A program made the translations under genes and the position numbers. Source: Lachnoclostridium sp. UBA1308 (GTDB taxonomy: Bacteria; Bacillota; Clostridia; Lachnospirales; Lachnospiraceae). From it: DNA of 64,000 nt. Of this stretch, positions 25,934 to 33,666 are shown piece after piece. Numbering within the stretch: position 1 is the stretch's first letter; the number at the start of each line of letters is the position of its first letter. Below the pieces are notes generated by a model, which was not told the origin of the DNA, searched no databases, and saw only the letters and a list, made by a program, of their open reading frames with translations. The stretch covers positions 637 to 64,636 of the forward strand of contig DBTU01000024.1 in assembly GCA_002307215.1 (NCBI GenBank). Direction: 5' to 3'.

Positions 25934-26920
25934 TTAGTGTTTTATTATCCGCTTTAATATCTCATATAACAACCTACCATTTTTAAACTTCATAAGGTGT
26001 TTTAAAAGCAATTCTTCTTTTTTTAATCCCGGAACCTTAAATCCGTTTATTACAATTTTATTATGTATCGCATGATTGATAATCTCAATTTTATCATGCT
26101 TTGATATGCTATTAACTCTAATTAAATTCACTATATAAAGCCTGATTTGGGTTGCAAAAACCTTATCTTGTATTATCTCATTATTTAAATAATCACCTAA
26201 TTGATTACAGAACTCAACAACACGATTATGAAGAAAAATTACTAATTCAATTCTTTTTATATCATATATTCTCGCAAGGGACAAATTTTGCGCAACGGTA
26301 TAATAATAACCTGTTATATCACTTAATAAAATTCGCTTACACTTCTTCAAATAATCCAGGTTAAACAGAAGATCTTCCCCAACCGACATTGACTCATTAA
26401 AATTACATTGAATCAGTTCTCGTCGAAACATTTTGTTCCACACTGCATTAATGAACCACCCATTATATAAATTCAAAAATTCATGATGAAACTCTATTAG
26501 GCTCTCATATTTCTTCTCGATTAGATTACGTATCTCCATTTCATCATTTTTAATACTAACATATCCACATATTAGTATATCCGCATTGTTTTCCTCAATT
26601 TTGGCAACTTGACGCGATATATAGTCCGTGCTGATATAGTCATCACTGTCAACGAACTGAACGTACTTCCCATTAGCAACCTGAATACCTGTATTTCGAG
26701 CTGCAGAAACTCCCTCGTTTTGCTTATGTACAACAATAATACGCCCATCCTTTTTGGCTATGTGGTCACAAAATATCCCACACGAATCCGGTGAGCCATC
26801 ATCAACCAAAATAATTTCAAGCCGGGTGTAAGACTGATTTCTGATACTTTCAACACAACGTTTGATTACTTCTTCTGCTTTATAAATCGGTACTATAATT
26901 GATACTATAGGTTCCATCAT
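25934..26920 (-). CDS. Glycosyltransferase family 2 (orphan)
   Basis: The 328-residue GT-A protein begins VSIIVPIYKAEEVIKRCVESI and has IILVDDGSPDSCGIFCD, NEGVSAARNTGI and YVQFVDSDDY, the standard nucleotide-sugar and metal sites. It is outside the main EPS operon, separated by 568 bp, and has its own weak promoter at 27085-27113. It may add a side-branch sugar to the same polymer. Confidence 0.92.
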   Translation of the reverse strand: MMEPIVSIIVPIYKAEEVIKRCVESIRNQSYTRLEIILVDDGSPDSCGIFCDHIAKKDGRIIVVHKQNEGVSAARNTGIQVANGKYVQFVDSDDYISTDYISRQVAKIEENNADILICGYVSIKNDEMEIRNLIEKKYESLIEFHHEFLNLYNGWFINAVWNKMFRRELIQCNFNESMSVGEDLLFNLDYLKKCKRILLSDITGYYYTVAQNLSLARIYDIKRIELVIFLHNRVVEFCNQLGDYLNNEIIQDKVFATQIRLYIVNLIRVNSISKHDKIEIINHAIHNKIVINGFKVPGLKKEELLLKHLMKFKNGRLLYEILKRIIKH

Positions 26921-27084
26921 ATTTGTGTCTTCACTCTCTTGTACTAAATTAACTTTATCAGAATTACTTAAACCACTACTTAGTAAAACTTAATTAATTA
27001 CAGCAAAAACATATCGAAGGATAATATGAAACATTCTTAAATCTTATATTCCCTGACCATGTTAATATTTTATAAATGCAAATT

Positions 27085-27113
27085 TTAATATGGTTTTGAT
27101 AAATTATAGTCAA
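27085..27113 (-). promoter_or_regulatory. Candidate promoter of the orphan glycosyltransferase
   Basis: On the minus strand TTGACT (27113-27108) and TATTAA (27090-27085) are 17 bases apart, about 165 bp upstream of the start codon. Confidence 0.4.
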
Positions 27114-27235
27114 ATTATCATATTACTCAAATACTATACCATAATATGGTTTTAGTGTCACGAAAATTAGTAAAATACGAATATATATAAGGAAATATTG
27201 TAGTTTTTGTTAATATATGTAGTAATTAATAGCAA

Positions 27236-27286
27236 AAGGATGTCCCAAAATAATGTTGATATCAATCATTATTTTGGGACATCCTT
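27236..27286 (-). terminator. 20-bp perfect hairpin terminator after the beta-helix gene
   Basis: The arm 27236-27255 pairs perfectly with 27267-27286, with a small internal palindrome in the loop. On the minus strand it is followed by CCTTTTGCT. It lies 66 bp after the stop of the beta-helix gene. Confidence 0.8.
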
Positions 27287-27351
27287 ATACACCAAGTTAA
27301 TATGAGAATTAGTAAAGAAGGTAAATAAGTTGATGAATAAAAACTTCACTA

Positions 27352-28944
27352 CTATTTAGCAATGTCACAAATACTCGAACATTTACTGGATATGTATGTC
27401 TTAGTGTAATCACTTATAGAATTATTTGCGATTTCAATAACCTGCGACGTAGTATCAATCAAATTGATATAGTATAACGTTTTCGCCGTATCACCTGCTA
27501 CTGTAATCGTATTATCTCTTACTGTTAATAAATAGCCATTCAATTTTGTTCCATTAAGCATTAATAATGCATCATTGGTGTCAGTTTTCTTGTTACAAGT
27601 AATGGTATTACCGGTAATCGAGGTATCATAGGTGAATGTTTTATTGTAAAACTCAAACATTGTAGTAATTGAATTGTTTAATATAATTGAATTATCTGTT
27701 AGTTCTTTAATACTTGTTGAGATACGTTTTGCAGCACCATTTACGGTAATATTATTCTTGGTAGCACTTGCATTCGAATCAAAAAGAGCATTTGTAACAG
27801 TAGCATTAACAAGAACAGTATTATCAGAAAATGTTGCATATCCTGAAATCAAACCGCCAAAACGGCCGTTTATATTGTCAGTAACGCTAATATTGTTTTT
27901 CGCCATTGTAACATTGTTATCTTTTAAAGTGTTTCCTCTGAGAATATATGCGGTACAAATGGTATCAAGTGATTCATATGAAACTGTATTATTTGATATT
28001 AAAACATTGGTTGAGTCACCTAGTGTAAACATTGAATAATTTGATTTCATATCAATTGTATTGTTAGTGAATACAACGCCCTCAATACCCCGATTATTAG
28101 GATATCCCAAGGTAATACCAACAGTTCGGTTCGCACAGACTGTTCCATCTAAACCAGTGAATTTATTGTTATTTACCGTGATATTACTAATTTTTGCCTC
28201 AGAAGAAAATAAAGCAAATATTTCATCATGGCTATTGGAAATACAAACATTATTTTCAAACAATGCAGTATCTGCACCTTTACTCCAGATATCACGGAAA
28301 CCACAATTTCCGCCGGCTTTTGTATCTGCCAATTGTGTAAATACGCAATTTGTGATTTTGACATTATGCCATCCTGTATAAACGTCAGCGTTACTATATT
28401 CAATATCATGTGTGAATGCATCGGATAACACAGTAGAAGGAACAGTGAAGGTACAATTATTAACAACTACGTTTGATGCTAAACGAATAGTAAACTGCGT
28501 TTTATAACCAACTAATATAGTTTCTTTTGCTAATATATTTAATCCTTCAATCGTAATGTCATTTGCAACAACATTAAAGTACCATTCATAATAATTCGAA
28601 CGACTACGGTAATCATTATCCGTAAAAAGAGTTGCATTATTACCTACTATTCTAACTCCTGATGTTTTCATCATAATACAGTCTGTAGTCTTATAACTTG
28701 CATTTTCATCAAAAACAACCACAGCAGCACCAGAATTCAAAGCACTATTGATTGCTAAAGTATCATTGTGAACACCATCACCATAAGCACCAAAATCTTT
28801 TACATATACCACATCACTATCTGAAGCGTTAGTCGGAATTTCCGCTGCTGCGAATGCAACTCCGGTAATCGAAATATTCGAAAGAAACACAATACACAAT
28901 GCGATAAGAACAATTTGTTTCAGAATTGACTGATAAAATTTCAT
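27352..28944 (-). CDS. Secreted right-handed parallel beta-helix protein (pectate-lyase-like fold)
   Basis: The 530-residue protein has an N-terminal signal peptide (LKQIVLIALCIVFLSNISITGVAFAAA). A pectate-lyase-3-type entry motif follows, VVYVKDFGAYGDGVHNDTLAINSAL. The rest is many short Asn/Thr/Val-rich rungs such as NNTIDMKSNYSM and VSYESLDTICT, typical of a beta-helix. No catalytic residues can be assigned by eye, so it may be a polysaccharide lyase/hydrolase or a structural surface or biofilm protein. There is no sortase motif. Two tandem c-di-GMP riboswitches lie in its leader, and AAGGGGG precedes the ATG by 7 bases. Confidence 0.85.
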   Translation of the reverse strand: MKFYQSILKQIVLIALCIVFLSNISITGVAFAAAEIPTNASDSDVVYVKDFGAYGDGVHNDTLAINSALNSGAAVVVFDENASYKTTDCIMMKTSGVRIVGNNATLFTDNDYRSRSNYYEWYFNVVANDITIEGLNILAKETILVGYKTQFTIRLASNVVVNNCTFTVPSTVLSDAFTHDIEYSNADVYTGWHNVKITNCVFTQLADTKAGGNCGFRDIWSKGADTALFENNVCISNSHDEIFALFSSEAKISNITVNNNKFTGLDGTVCANRTVGITLGYPNNRGIEGVVFTNNTIDMKSNYSMFTLGDSTNVLISNNTVSYESLDTICTAYILRGNTLKDNNVTMAKNNISVTDNINGRFGGLISGYATFSDNTVLVNATVTNALFDSNASATKNNITVNGAAKRISTSIKELTDNSIILNNSITTMFEFYNKTFTYDTSITGNTITCNKKTDTNDALLMLNGTKLNGYLLTVRDNTITVAGDTAKTLYYINLIDTTSQVIEIANNSISDYTKTYISSKCSSICDIAK

Positions 28945-29024
28945 AATATATCCCCCTTAAATATCGATATTGATTTTTGATAGATAAAGATTCTCTTCAT
29001 ACGAGATTCAATCAACATCAAAAA

Positions 29025-29106
29025 CCGTGGCAACTGGCTGTCATAATCCTTTTGGATTGAAGACCCTTGGCTTTGCGTCCTTACCTTTCGATAAGTTTGC
29101 TATTAA
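29025..29106 (-). ncRNA. Cyclic-di-GMP-I (GEMM-I) riboswitch, proximal copy
   Basis: The minus strand reads AATAGCAAACTTATCGAAAG, then GTAAGGACGCAAAGCCAAGG and GTCT. A variable stem (ATCC...GGAT) follows, then GACAGCCAGTTGCC. These are the conserved GEMM-I elements: GCAAAC, the GAAA tetraloop, GGACGCAAAGCC and the GCCAGTTGCC receptor side. It lies about 80 nt before the beta-helix start codon. No clear intrinsic terminator follows it, so control could be at translation initiation. Confidence 0.92.
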
Positions 29107-29166
29107 CATGTTTTTTTATATTTTGGGTGTTTATTTATTCTTTTTTGTGAATAACCTTCTTTGAAA

Positions 29167-29206
29167 TAAAAAAAGACCACTTACATAAAAATATATGCAG
29201 TAGTCT
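29167..29206 (-). terminator. Intrinsic terminator between the two c-di-GMP riboswitches
   Basis: On the minus strand AGACTACT (29206-29199) pairs with AGTGGTCT (29181-29174), followed at once by a run of seven T residues. It lies just downstream of the distal riboswitch, so it looks like the expression platform of that copy. Confidence 0.75.
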
Positions 29207-29223
29207 AACTATAATACATTAAT

Positions 29224-29302
29224 TAGGCAACTGGCAGTCATAGTCATTAGACCTTAGACCCTTTAGCTTTGCGTCCTTACTTTTCGGTAAGTTTGCTATT
29301 AT
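29224..29302 (-). ncRNA. Cyclic-di-GMP-I (GEMM-I) riboswitch, distal copy
   Basis: The minus strand reads AATAGCAAACTTACCGAAAA, then GTAAGGACGCAAAGCTAAAG and GGTCT. A variable stem follows, then GACTGCCAGTTGCC. All core GEMM-I elements are present. It begins about 34 bp after a candidate promoter and is followed by a T-rich terminator hairpin, so it probably works by transcription control. Confidence 0.92.
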
Positions 29303-29335
29303 CTTTTAATATTCTTCAATTTTTGTCTCTTCTTA

Positions 29336-29364
29336 AGACTAGCATCTCTGCTGTCTTTTGTCAA
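29336..29364 (-). promoter_or_regulatory. Promoter of the riboswitch-beta-helix transcript
   Basis: On the minus strand TTGACA (29364-29359) and TAGTCT (29341-29336) are 17 bases apart. The -35 box is perfect, the -10 box is weak. It directly precedes the distal riboswitch. Confidence 0.55.
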
Positions 29365-29497
29365 TTTATATTCCGCTCCTTGCACTAGGTAATTAGGCCT
29401 ATGGTCGGATAGGATTTAAACGATATGTCCTCTCCACAGTTTGCTTCTGTCTTTTAACCAATAATGCATGAACCTATCGATTTTTGATGGTTCAGGC
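29365..29497 (-). other. Spacer after the N gene with an imperfect hairpin
   Basis: On the minus strand TGAACCATC...GAT-A-GGTTCA forms an imperfect hairpin about 15-40 bp past the stop of the lasso-cluster nucleotidyltransferase; it lacks a T-run. A GTTTAAAT and a TAGTGCAA word are present but do not make a recognisable aptamer. Confidence 0.35.
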
Positions 29498-30712
29498 TTA
29501 AATTTTTTTTATCAATTTCATTCTCTTCATTAATTTAAGCCTATTTTGTGCCTTGTATAACTTAGGTACAGTGTTAGCGTGTTCTGTAAAGAAACAATGA
29601 CGAATAGCTCTATGAACCCATGCAATCGGTAACAAAAGTGATGATTTATTTAAATATTGATAGTCTTTCTGAATCAAATATCTACTAGGAAACAACACTG
29701 CCAACTCAATTCTCCATTTATCACCTGACAAATCTTTTTCTCCCATCAAGTATGGTTTCATGATATTCAATGTGTTCCATGATTCGTTATCACTGTTATT
29801 TAAAAATCCAACCTTTGATATATCTTCCAGCAAGTCTCTTACTATATCATCACTCGCTTTAGTTGAATTATATAGAGCTTTCTCATTCATTCCTAGCTTA
29901 TTCACACAAATCGTAAACAATGCAGTACAAAAGTCTTCATATCCTAAAACCTGAAGTTTCTCCCAAAAAGATATAAAATTCAACTTATCCAGGTATGCAT
30001 TTACATACAGAGTAAGATCAGCCAAATACCTTAATCCAATACCCTCCAAGGAAAAATGTTTCACCAAATGATAAATCTGATATATAAGGTGTGCTTCATA
30101 ATCCAGTGTCTCTAGTTCACCTTCCATCCACTTAACTCGAATCGTATGATCAATTATATGCATACTTTCTAATAGGTTTATTCTTTTACCATGATAGCCT
30201 TCCCATAAGCTGAAATGAAACTCAACTTTCAATCCCCGTTTTGAGCAATATTCCAAAACATCTCCATTCCACTGTTCTTCAACCAAATCGAAAGAATTAT
30301 TAATTAAATAATCTATCAGTGTACTGCGATCTTCTTCTTTCACTAACATGTCAACATCTCCGGATACCCTCATTAACGGTTCCGGATACAAAATCGCCAA
30401 TGCAGCTCCTTTAAATATGATTGGTTTTATGAAAAGCTCTGCTAATCCATTCAACAGCTTTTGCGTTTCTATATTCTGTTTCATTTGATGGATTCCGGCT
30501 TGGATAGCACAATTTCTCCACTCATCGACTAATTTAGCATCAGGTTGTATATGTACCGGAAGCTTACAAATCGATGAATATATTACCATTGCTATATTAT
30601 TGAGGCAAGCACTCTTATAGATTGATACCCATTCTAATTGATTTGAAAGACCTGTCGCTTCTGTTTTTAAAATAGCACTTTTTAGTAGTACAAGCAAATC
30701 ATCGGTAACCAT
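29498..30712 (-). CDS. RiPP-associated nucleotidyltransferase (PF14907-like), lasso cluster N
   Basis: The 404-residue protein has the uncharacterised nucleotidyltransferase pattern KPIIFKGAALAILYPEPLMRVSGDVDMLV, with Lys101 and the GDVD metal motif at 118-121. VEFHFSLWEGY and YQIYHLVKHFSLEGIGLRYLADL follow. In lasso clusters such as pseudomycoidin, the N protein decorates the kinase-added phosphate, reportedly with hexoses. Here it is the last gene of the cluster. The ATG at 30712 has AGGAG upstream. A terminator (30895-30948) and a direct-repeat pair separate it from the precursor gene, so it may have its own promoter. It is paralogous to 54925-56133. Confidence 0.85.
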   Translation of the reverse strand: MVTDDLLVLLKSAILKTEATGLSNQLEWVSIYKSACLNNIAMVIYSSICKLPVHIQPDAKLVDEWRNCAIQAGIHQMKQNIETQKLLNGLAELFIKPIIFKGAALAILYPEPLMRVSGDVDMLVKEEDRSTLIDYLINNSFDLVEEQWNGDVLEYCSKRGLKVEFHFSLWEGYHGKRINLLESMHIIDHTIRVKWMEGELETLDYEAHLIYQIYHLVKHFSLEGIGLRYLADLTLYVNAYLDKLNFISFWEKLQVLGYEDFCTALFTICVNKLGMNEKALYNSTKASDDIVRDLLEDISKVGFLNNSDNESWNTLNIMKPYLMGEKDLSGDKWRIELAVLFPSRYLIQKDYQYLNKSSLLLPIAWVHRAIRHCFFTEHANTVPKLYKAQNRLKLMKRMKLIKKI

Positions 30713-30785
30713 CAAAATTATCTCCTAAGTAAATTTATTTATTATAATAGTGCATGATTATCCCTTTTATGTCAATAGTAATTCA

Positions 30786-30825
30786 AGTCACCCTCTAACC
30801 CTACAAATCTTAGTCACTCTCTAAC
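30786..30825. repeat. 14-bp direct repeat pair upstream of the N gene
   Basis: AGTCACCCTCTAAC (30786-30799) recurs as AGTCACTCTCTAAC (30812-30825), 13 of 14 identical, 26 bp apart. On the minus strand the pair lies just upstream of an ATTGACATAAAAGGG stretch that could hold the N-gene promoter. Direct repeats of this kind often bind OmpR-type regulators; that is an inference. Confidence 0.6.
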
Positions 30826-30894
30826 ACACACATAATGTCTTTAGAACTGTCTATTTGATGAAACGAATGCTGTATATCTCATTTATTCTTAACA

Positions 30895-30948
30895 AAATAA
30901 CAGTCGGTGATAATGAGTAAGGAAACTCATTAACTCCGGCTGTTATTT
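30895..30948 (-). terminator. Hairpin after the lasso precursor gene
   Basis: AAATAACAG (30895-30903) pairs with CTGTTATTT (30940-30948), and inner CCG and CATTA/TAATG stretches extend the stem with small bulges. It lies 20 bp past the precursor stop. It may terminate the cluster after A, or attenuate read-through to N while stabilising the precursor mRNA. Confidence 0.65.
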
Positions 30949-30967
30949 CACTTGTTACTATTCTTTA

Positions 30968-31114
30968 TTACTTTTTATTCTTATCACTAAAGCTGAACCA
31001 ATATCTACCGTTCTCGTCTACTCTGACTTCGTCGATACTGGTTAAAACAGTAGCACCGTTTTCAGTGCATTTTAATTCTAATTCTTCCATTGTAGGCTCT
31101 TTCCATTCTTTCAT
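30968..31114 (-). CDS. Lasso-type RiPP precursor peptide (A)
   Basis: The 48-residue peptide begins MKEWKEPTMEELELKCTENG. WKEPTMEEL fits the YxxPxL-like leader motif recognised by B1/RRE proteins. The ATG at 31114 has GGAGG 7 bases upstream; the 16 extra residues of the longer frame have no ribosome site. The core is not obvious. Only Thr25 fits the usual Thr at -2 with an acid at ring position 8, giving core Ile27-Lys48 with an Ile27-Glu34 ring. The alternative Gly20-Asp28 gives a 9-residue ring with Thr at -3. The tail RYWFSFSDKNKK holds Ser41 and Ser43 but does not end in Ser, unlike known K-modified lasso peptides. It has its own promoter. Confidence 0.7.
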   Translation of the reverse strand: MKEWKEPTMEELELKCTENGATVLTSIDEVRVDENGRYWFSFSDKNKK

Positions 31115-31152
31115 TTGAATTCCTCCATTCATATGTCTATTTCGATATTGAA

Positions 31153-31181
31153 ATGTTATCACAGTCCGAAAATCCTGTAAA
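31153..31181 (-). promoter_or_regulatory. Internal promoter of the lasso precursor gene
   Basis: On the minus strand TTTACA (31181-31176) and TAACAT (31158-31153) are exactly 17 bases apart, between the cyclase stop and the precursor start. An extra promoter here would let the peptide be made in excess over its enzymes. Confidence 0.6.
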
Positions 31182-31224
31182 GTTTTCTAACATGATTGTA
31201 AGAATTCATTTGATGAAACACCTG

Positions 31225-33156
31225 TTATGAACATTTTGCACCGAATTCATCTAAAAAGAAAGAACAACTGCATAACATCAGCATTATAACTATTTTTTCT
31301 TCGGAAACAAAAATTTCACCGGACTTAATATCATTTATCTGTTGCTCCAGTTTCTTTTTTTTAAAATATTGTTCTAGTCTAGGATTTTCCACAGCATTTA
31401 ACACATCGCCTTGAATTTCTTCCCAAACTTCCACTATTCTTGATCGAAAGTCCGCTCCTTGTAATCCCCTTCGATTTGTTATATTAAGAATTCCATCAGG
31501 AATAATTCCCTGCATATACTTTCGCACCAAAGTTCTCTCTGTTCCCTCTTGTACAAAACATTTTACCGGGAGGTTATAGCATAGCTCAATCATCCTCTTA
31601 TCCTTTAATGGATCTCGTATTATCAGCCCATGCATCAGTCCAAATCTTGTATCCAAAGCTCCGAGCTGTGATAACGCTGTCAAATCATACATGTAGCGTT
31701 CTTTCTGACTTCTGGAATCCATTTCTGTTCCGCCACTTAATCGCATTATACGATTTATTTTTTTTAGAACACCATGTTTATCCAAAAGCTCTTTTTTAAT
31801 CAACGTAGACTCCATATGAGTATAAGGCTTGATTATTTTATTCCTAATCTCTGTGATAAAAGCTTTCAAAGCCCGTTTCTTTGATATTTTGTGACGCCGG
31901 CAAAACATTGCCATTTCCCTATAGGCGCTCCGCCATCTCATATGTAATAAATCATCATATACTCTTGTCAGTATTCGTCCATATGAAATTGTGGAATTCC
32001 CATACTGTCCCTTGAGAATGATTCTACAACCTTTTTGGGACGCCTTTTCATATATTTCATCCAACCAGACCATATTCTGTCTGGATTTATGAGGAAATTC
32101 CAATAGTCGTACCAATCTTCGTAATTCCGAAAACGAATTTTTTCCTTCACAACGGACAAACTCCGGTCTGATGTTCCGATATGCTTCACATATCATTTTT
32201 ACACCTTCCGACTCGTCCGTAATGAAATATGGATTATCTTCTCCTTGATAGTCTTTTAAAGGAACTGAGGTAAAACTATATAAGCTTTTTTGTTTGTTTT
32301 CCAGCAGACTTGCAGCAATACATGCAACAGCAGAGGAATCCAATCCACTGCTCAATGTAATTCCCACTTGCTCCGAGCGCAGAAGATCCTTTATACATTC
32401 CTGTAATGTATTTACAAACAACTCTTTGTATTCTAGCTGCGAACGGAGATTCATCTTCCTCTTCCGCTTCGGTTTCCAATAATTATGCTTTTCTGTAATT
32501 ATTTTATCGTTCTTTCGCCGAAATGTTATAGAGTGACCGGCTTCTATCATTTTGATGTTCTCAAAGGGTGTTTCCTCTCGCAGTAACATCATATCAGGTG
32601 AGTAGGTACTCTCACAAAAAGTCATCCATTTTTCATTAAAGCATATTTTACTTTTGGGTAGCACTGCATGTATCGGAGAAAACACTGTTGAAAAATATAT
32701 CGTTTGTTCATCTATGTAGTAATATAAAGATCTACTTCCGGTATGGTCAACCCATAAACAACAAATATTGTCTTCTTTGCGATAGGTTGCAAATGTGAAA
32801 ACACCCAGCACATGATCGGTAAAGTCCTCTCCCCATTTATGATAGGCTGAATATAGTAGAGCTCCATCTCCTATTTTTTTCTCCTGAATTCCCAGTTCAC
32901 GAATTAATTCGTCTCTGTTATCTATCATACAATCAGCCGTATACAATACCAATTCATCTTCATCAAAATACGGCAGTTGTTCCAACTTTGATTCTGCTGT
33001 GATATCTTGATGGCCATAACCCATAATTACATGCTTCATTTTCTTTGTTTTACAATAATCCAGTCGATACAGACTCATTGCCTCTTCCATTTTTCGTCCA
33101 AGGCTGTCATCCACTTCGATATGCTTCATTTGAATTATTCCCCAAATCGCTGACAT
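31225..33156 (-). CDS. Lasso peptide cyclase C (asparagine-synthetase-like)
   Basis: The 643-residue protein has an N-terminal class-II glutaminase-like domain that starts MSAIWGIIQM. It lacks the Cys2 nucleophile of true asparagine synthetases. A synthetase domain follows with the ATP-pyrophosphate loop LSSGLDSSAVACIA at residues 268-281. In lasso systems this enzyme adenylates an Asp/Glu side chain and closes the macrolactam on the core N-terminus. It lies between B2 and the precursor gene, 19 bp from B2, with GGAGGG before the ATG. Confidence 0.9.
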   Translation of the reverse strand: MSAIWGIIQMKHIEVDDSLGRKMEEAMSLYRLDYCKTKKMKHVIMGYGHQDITAESKLEQLPYFDEDELVLYTADCMIDNRDELIRELGIQEKKIGDGALLYSAYHKWGEDFTDHVLGVFTFATYRKEDNICCLWVDHTGSRSLYYYIDEQTIYFSTVFSPIHAVLPKSKICFNEKWMTFCESTYSPDMMLLREETPFENIKMIEAGHSITFRRKNDKIITEKHNYWKPKRKRKMNLRSQLEYKELFVNTLQECIKDLLRSEQVGITLSSGLDSSAVACIAASLLENKQKSLYSFTSVPLKDYQGEDNPYFITDESEGVKMICEAYRNIRPEFVRCEGKNSFSELRRLVRLLEFPHKSRQNMVWLDEIYEKASQKGCRIILKGQYGNSTISYGRILTRVYDDLLHMRWRSAYREMAMFCRRHKISKKRALKAFITEIRNKIIKPYTHMESTLIKKELLDKHGVLKKINRIMRLSGGTEMDSRSQKERYMYDLTALSQLGALDTRFGLMHGLIIRDPLKDKRMIELCYNLPVKCFVQEGTERTLVRKYMQGIIPDGILNITNRRGLQGADFRSRIVEVWEEIQGDVLNAVENPRLEQYFKKKKLEQQINDIKSGEIFVSEEKIVIMLMLCSCSFFLDEFGAKCS

Positions 33157-33175
33157 TATTTGCCCTCCAAAAAGA

Positions 33176-33604
33176 CTATTTTCGAAATCGTGCTACAATT
33201 GCGTATTCTTTACCGTCTCCACCTGTAAGATAAAAATCTCCGGTTCTGATCCAAGCATGAGCCAACATTTTTTCATTTTCCTTCTTTATACCGAGATAAA
33301 GTGTTGAGGAAATATTTTCATTTGAGAGCAATTTCTGAGCAGTAAGTGCTCGAACCAGGCATTTACTCTCCCAGGGAGTATTCATTGCCACACGATTTAC
33401 TTGATAAGAAATCATTCTTGCTTTTCTTTCATTGTCTTCACTTACGCAATATGACGATTCTTCACCCAAAATACCGTAGTGTTTTTTCATTAATTTAGCA
33501 GGGATTATCAAAATAATAACCCTGTATAATCCGGCCCAGAACCAAACCTTAATTGTTAGCCTTTTCCTATGATTATGTGTGAAAAAATCTAATACATGGA
33601 TCAT
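33176..33604 (-). CDS. Lasso peptide leader protease B2 (transglutaminase-like)
   Basis: The 142-residue protein has the lasso B2 pattern: WESKCLVRALTAQKLL with the catalytic Cys82, then STLYLGIKKE and LAHAWIRTGDFYL with His117 and a following Asp. An N-terminal hydrophobic helix (VWFWAGLYRVIILIIPA) suggests membrane association, common in B2. It removes the leader before cyclisation, guided by the separate B1/PqqD protein. GGAGACG precedes the ATG. Confidence 0.92.
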   Translation of the reverse strand: MIHVLDFFTHNHRKRLTIKVWFWAGLYRVIILIIPAKLMKKHYGILGEESSYCVSEDNERKARMISYQVNRVAMNTPWESKCLVRALTAQKLLSNENISSTLYLGIKKENEKMLAHAWIRTGDFYLTGGDGKEYAIVARFRK

Positions 33605-33666
33605 TTAACGTCTCCAATTCCGAACTTAACAGCTCACAAATTCAACAGATTATTAATAAACAGTGG

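Larger units (their letters stand above)
26921..27351. other. Spacer with promoter and terminator, no gene
   Basis: No ORF is supported. The left half holds a candidate minus-strand promoter for the glycosyltransferase. The right part holds the strong terminator of the beta-helix gene at 27236-27286. A 12-base AAAACCATATTA string occurs twice on the minus strand, near 27083-27096 and near 27140. Confidence 0.5.

Noticed and set aside
28981..29340. CRISPR-like array, because the two GEMM copies repeat similar words about 200 bp apart
   Set aside because: Only two copies, and each matches the c-di-GMP-I aptamer; there are no regular spacers.
29370..29480. Possible third riboswitch (c-di-GMP-II-like GTTTAAAT and TAGTGCAA words)
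   Set aside because: The words are present but the pairing partners and the order of the class II aptamer are missing; no pseudoknot can be drawn.
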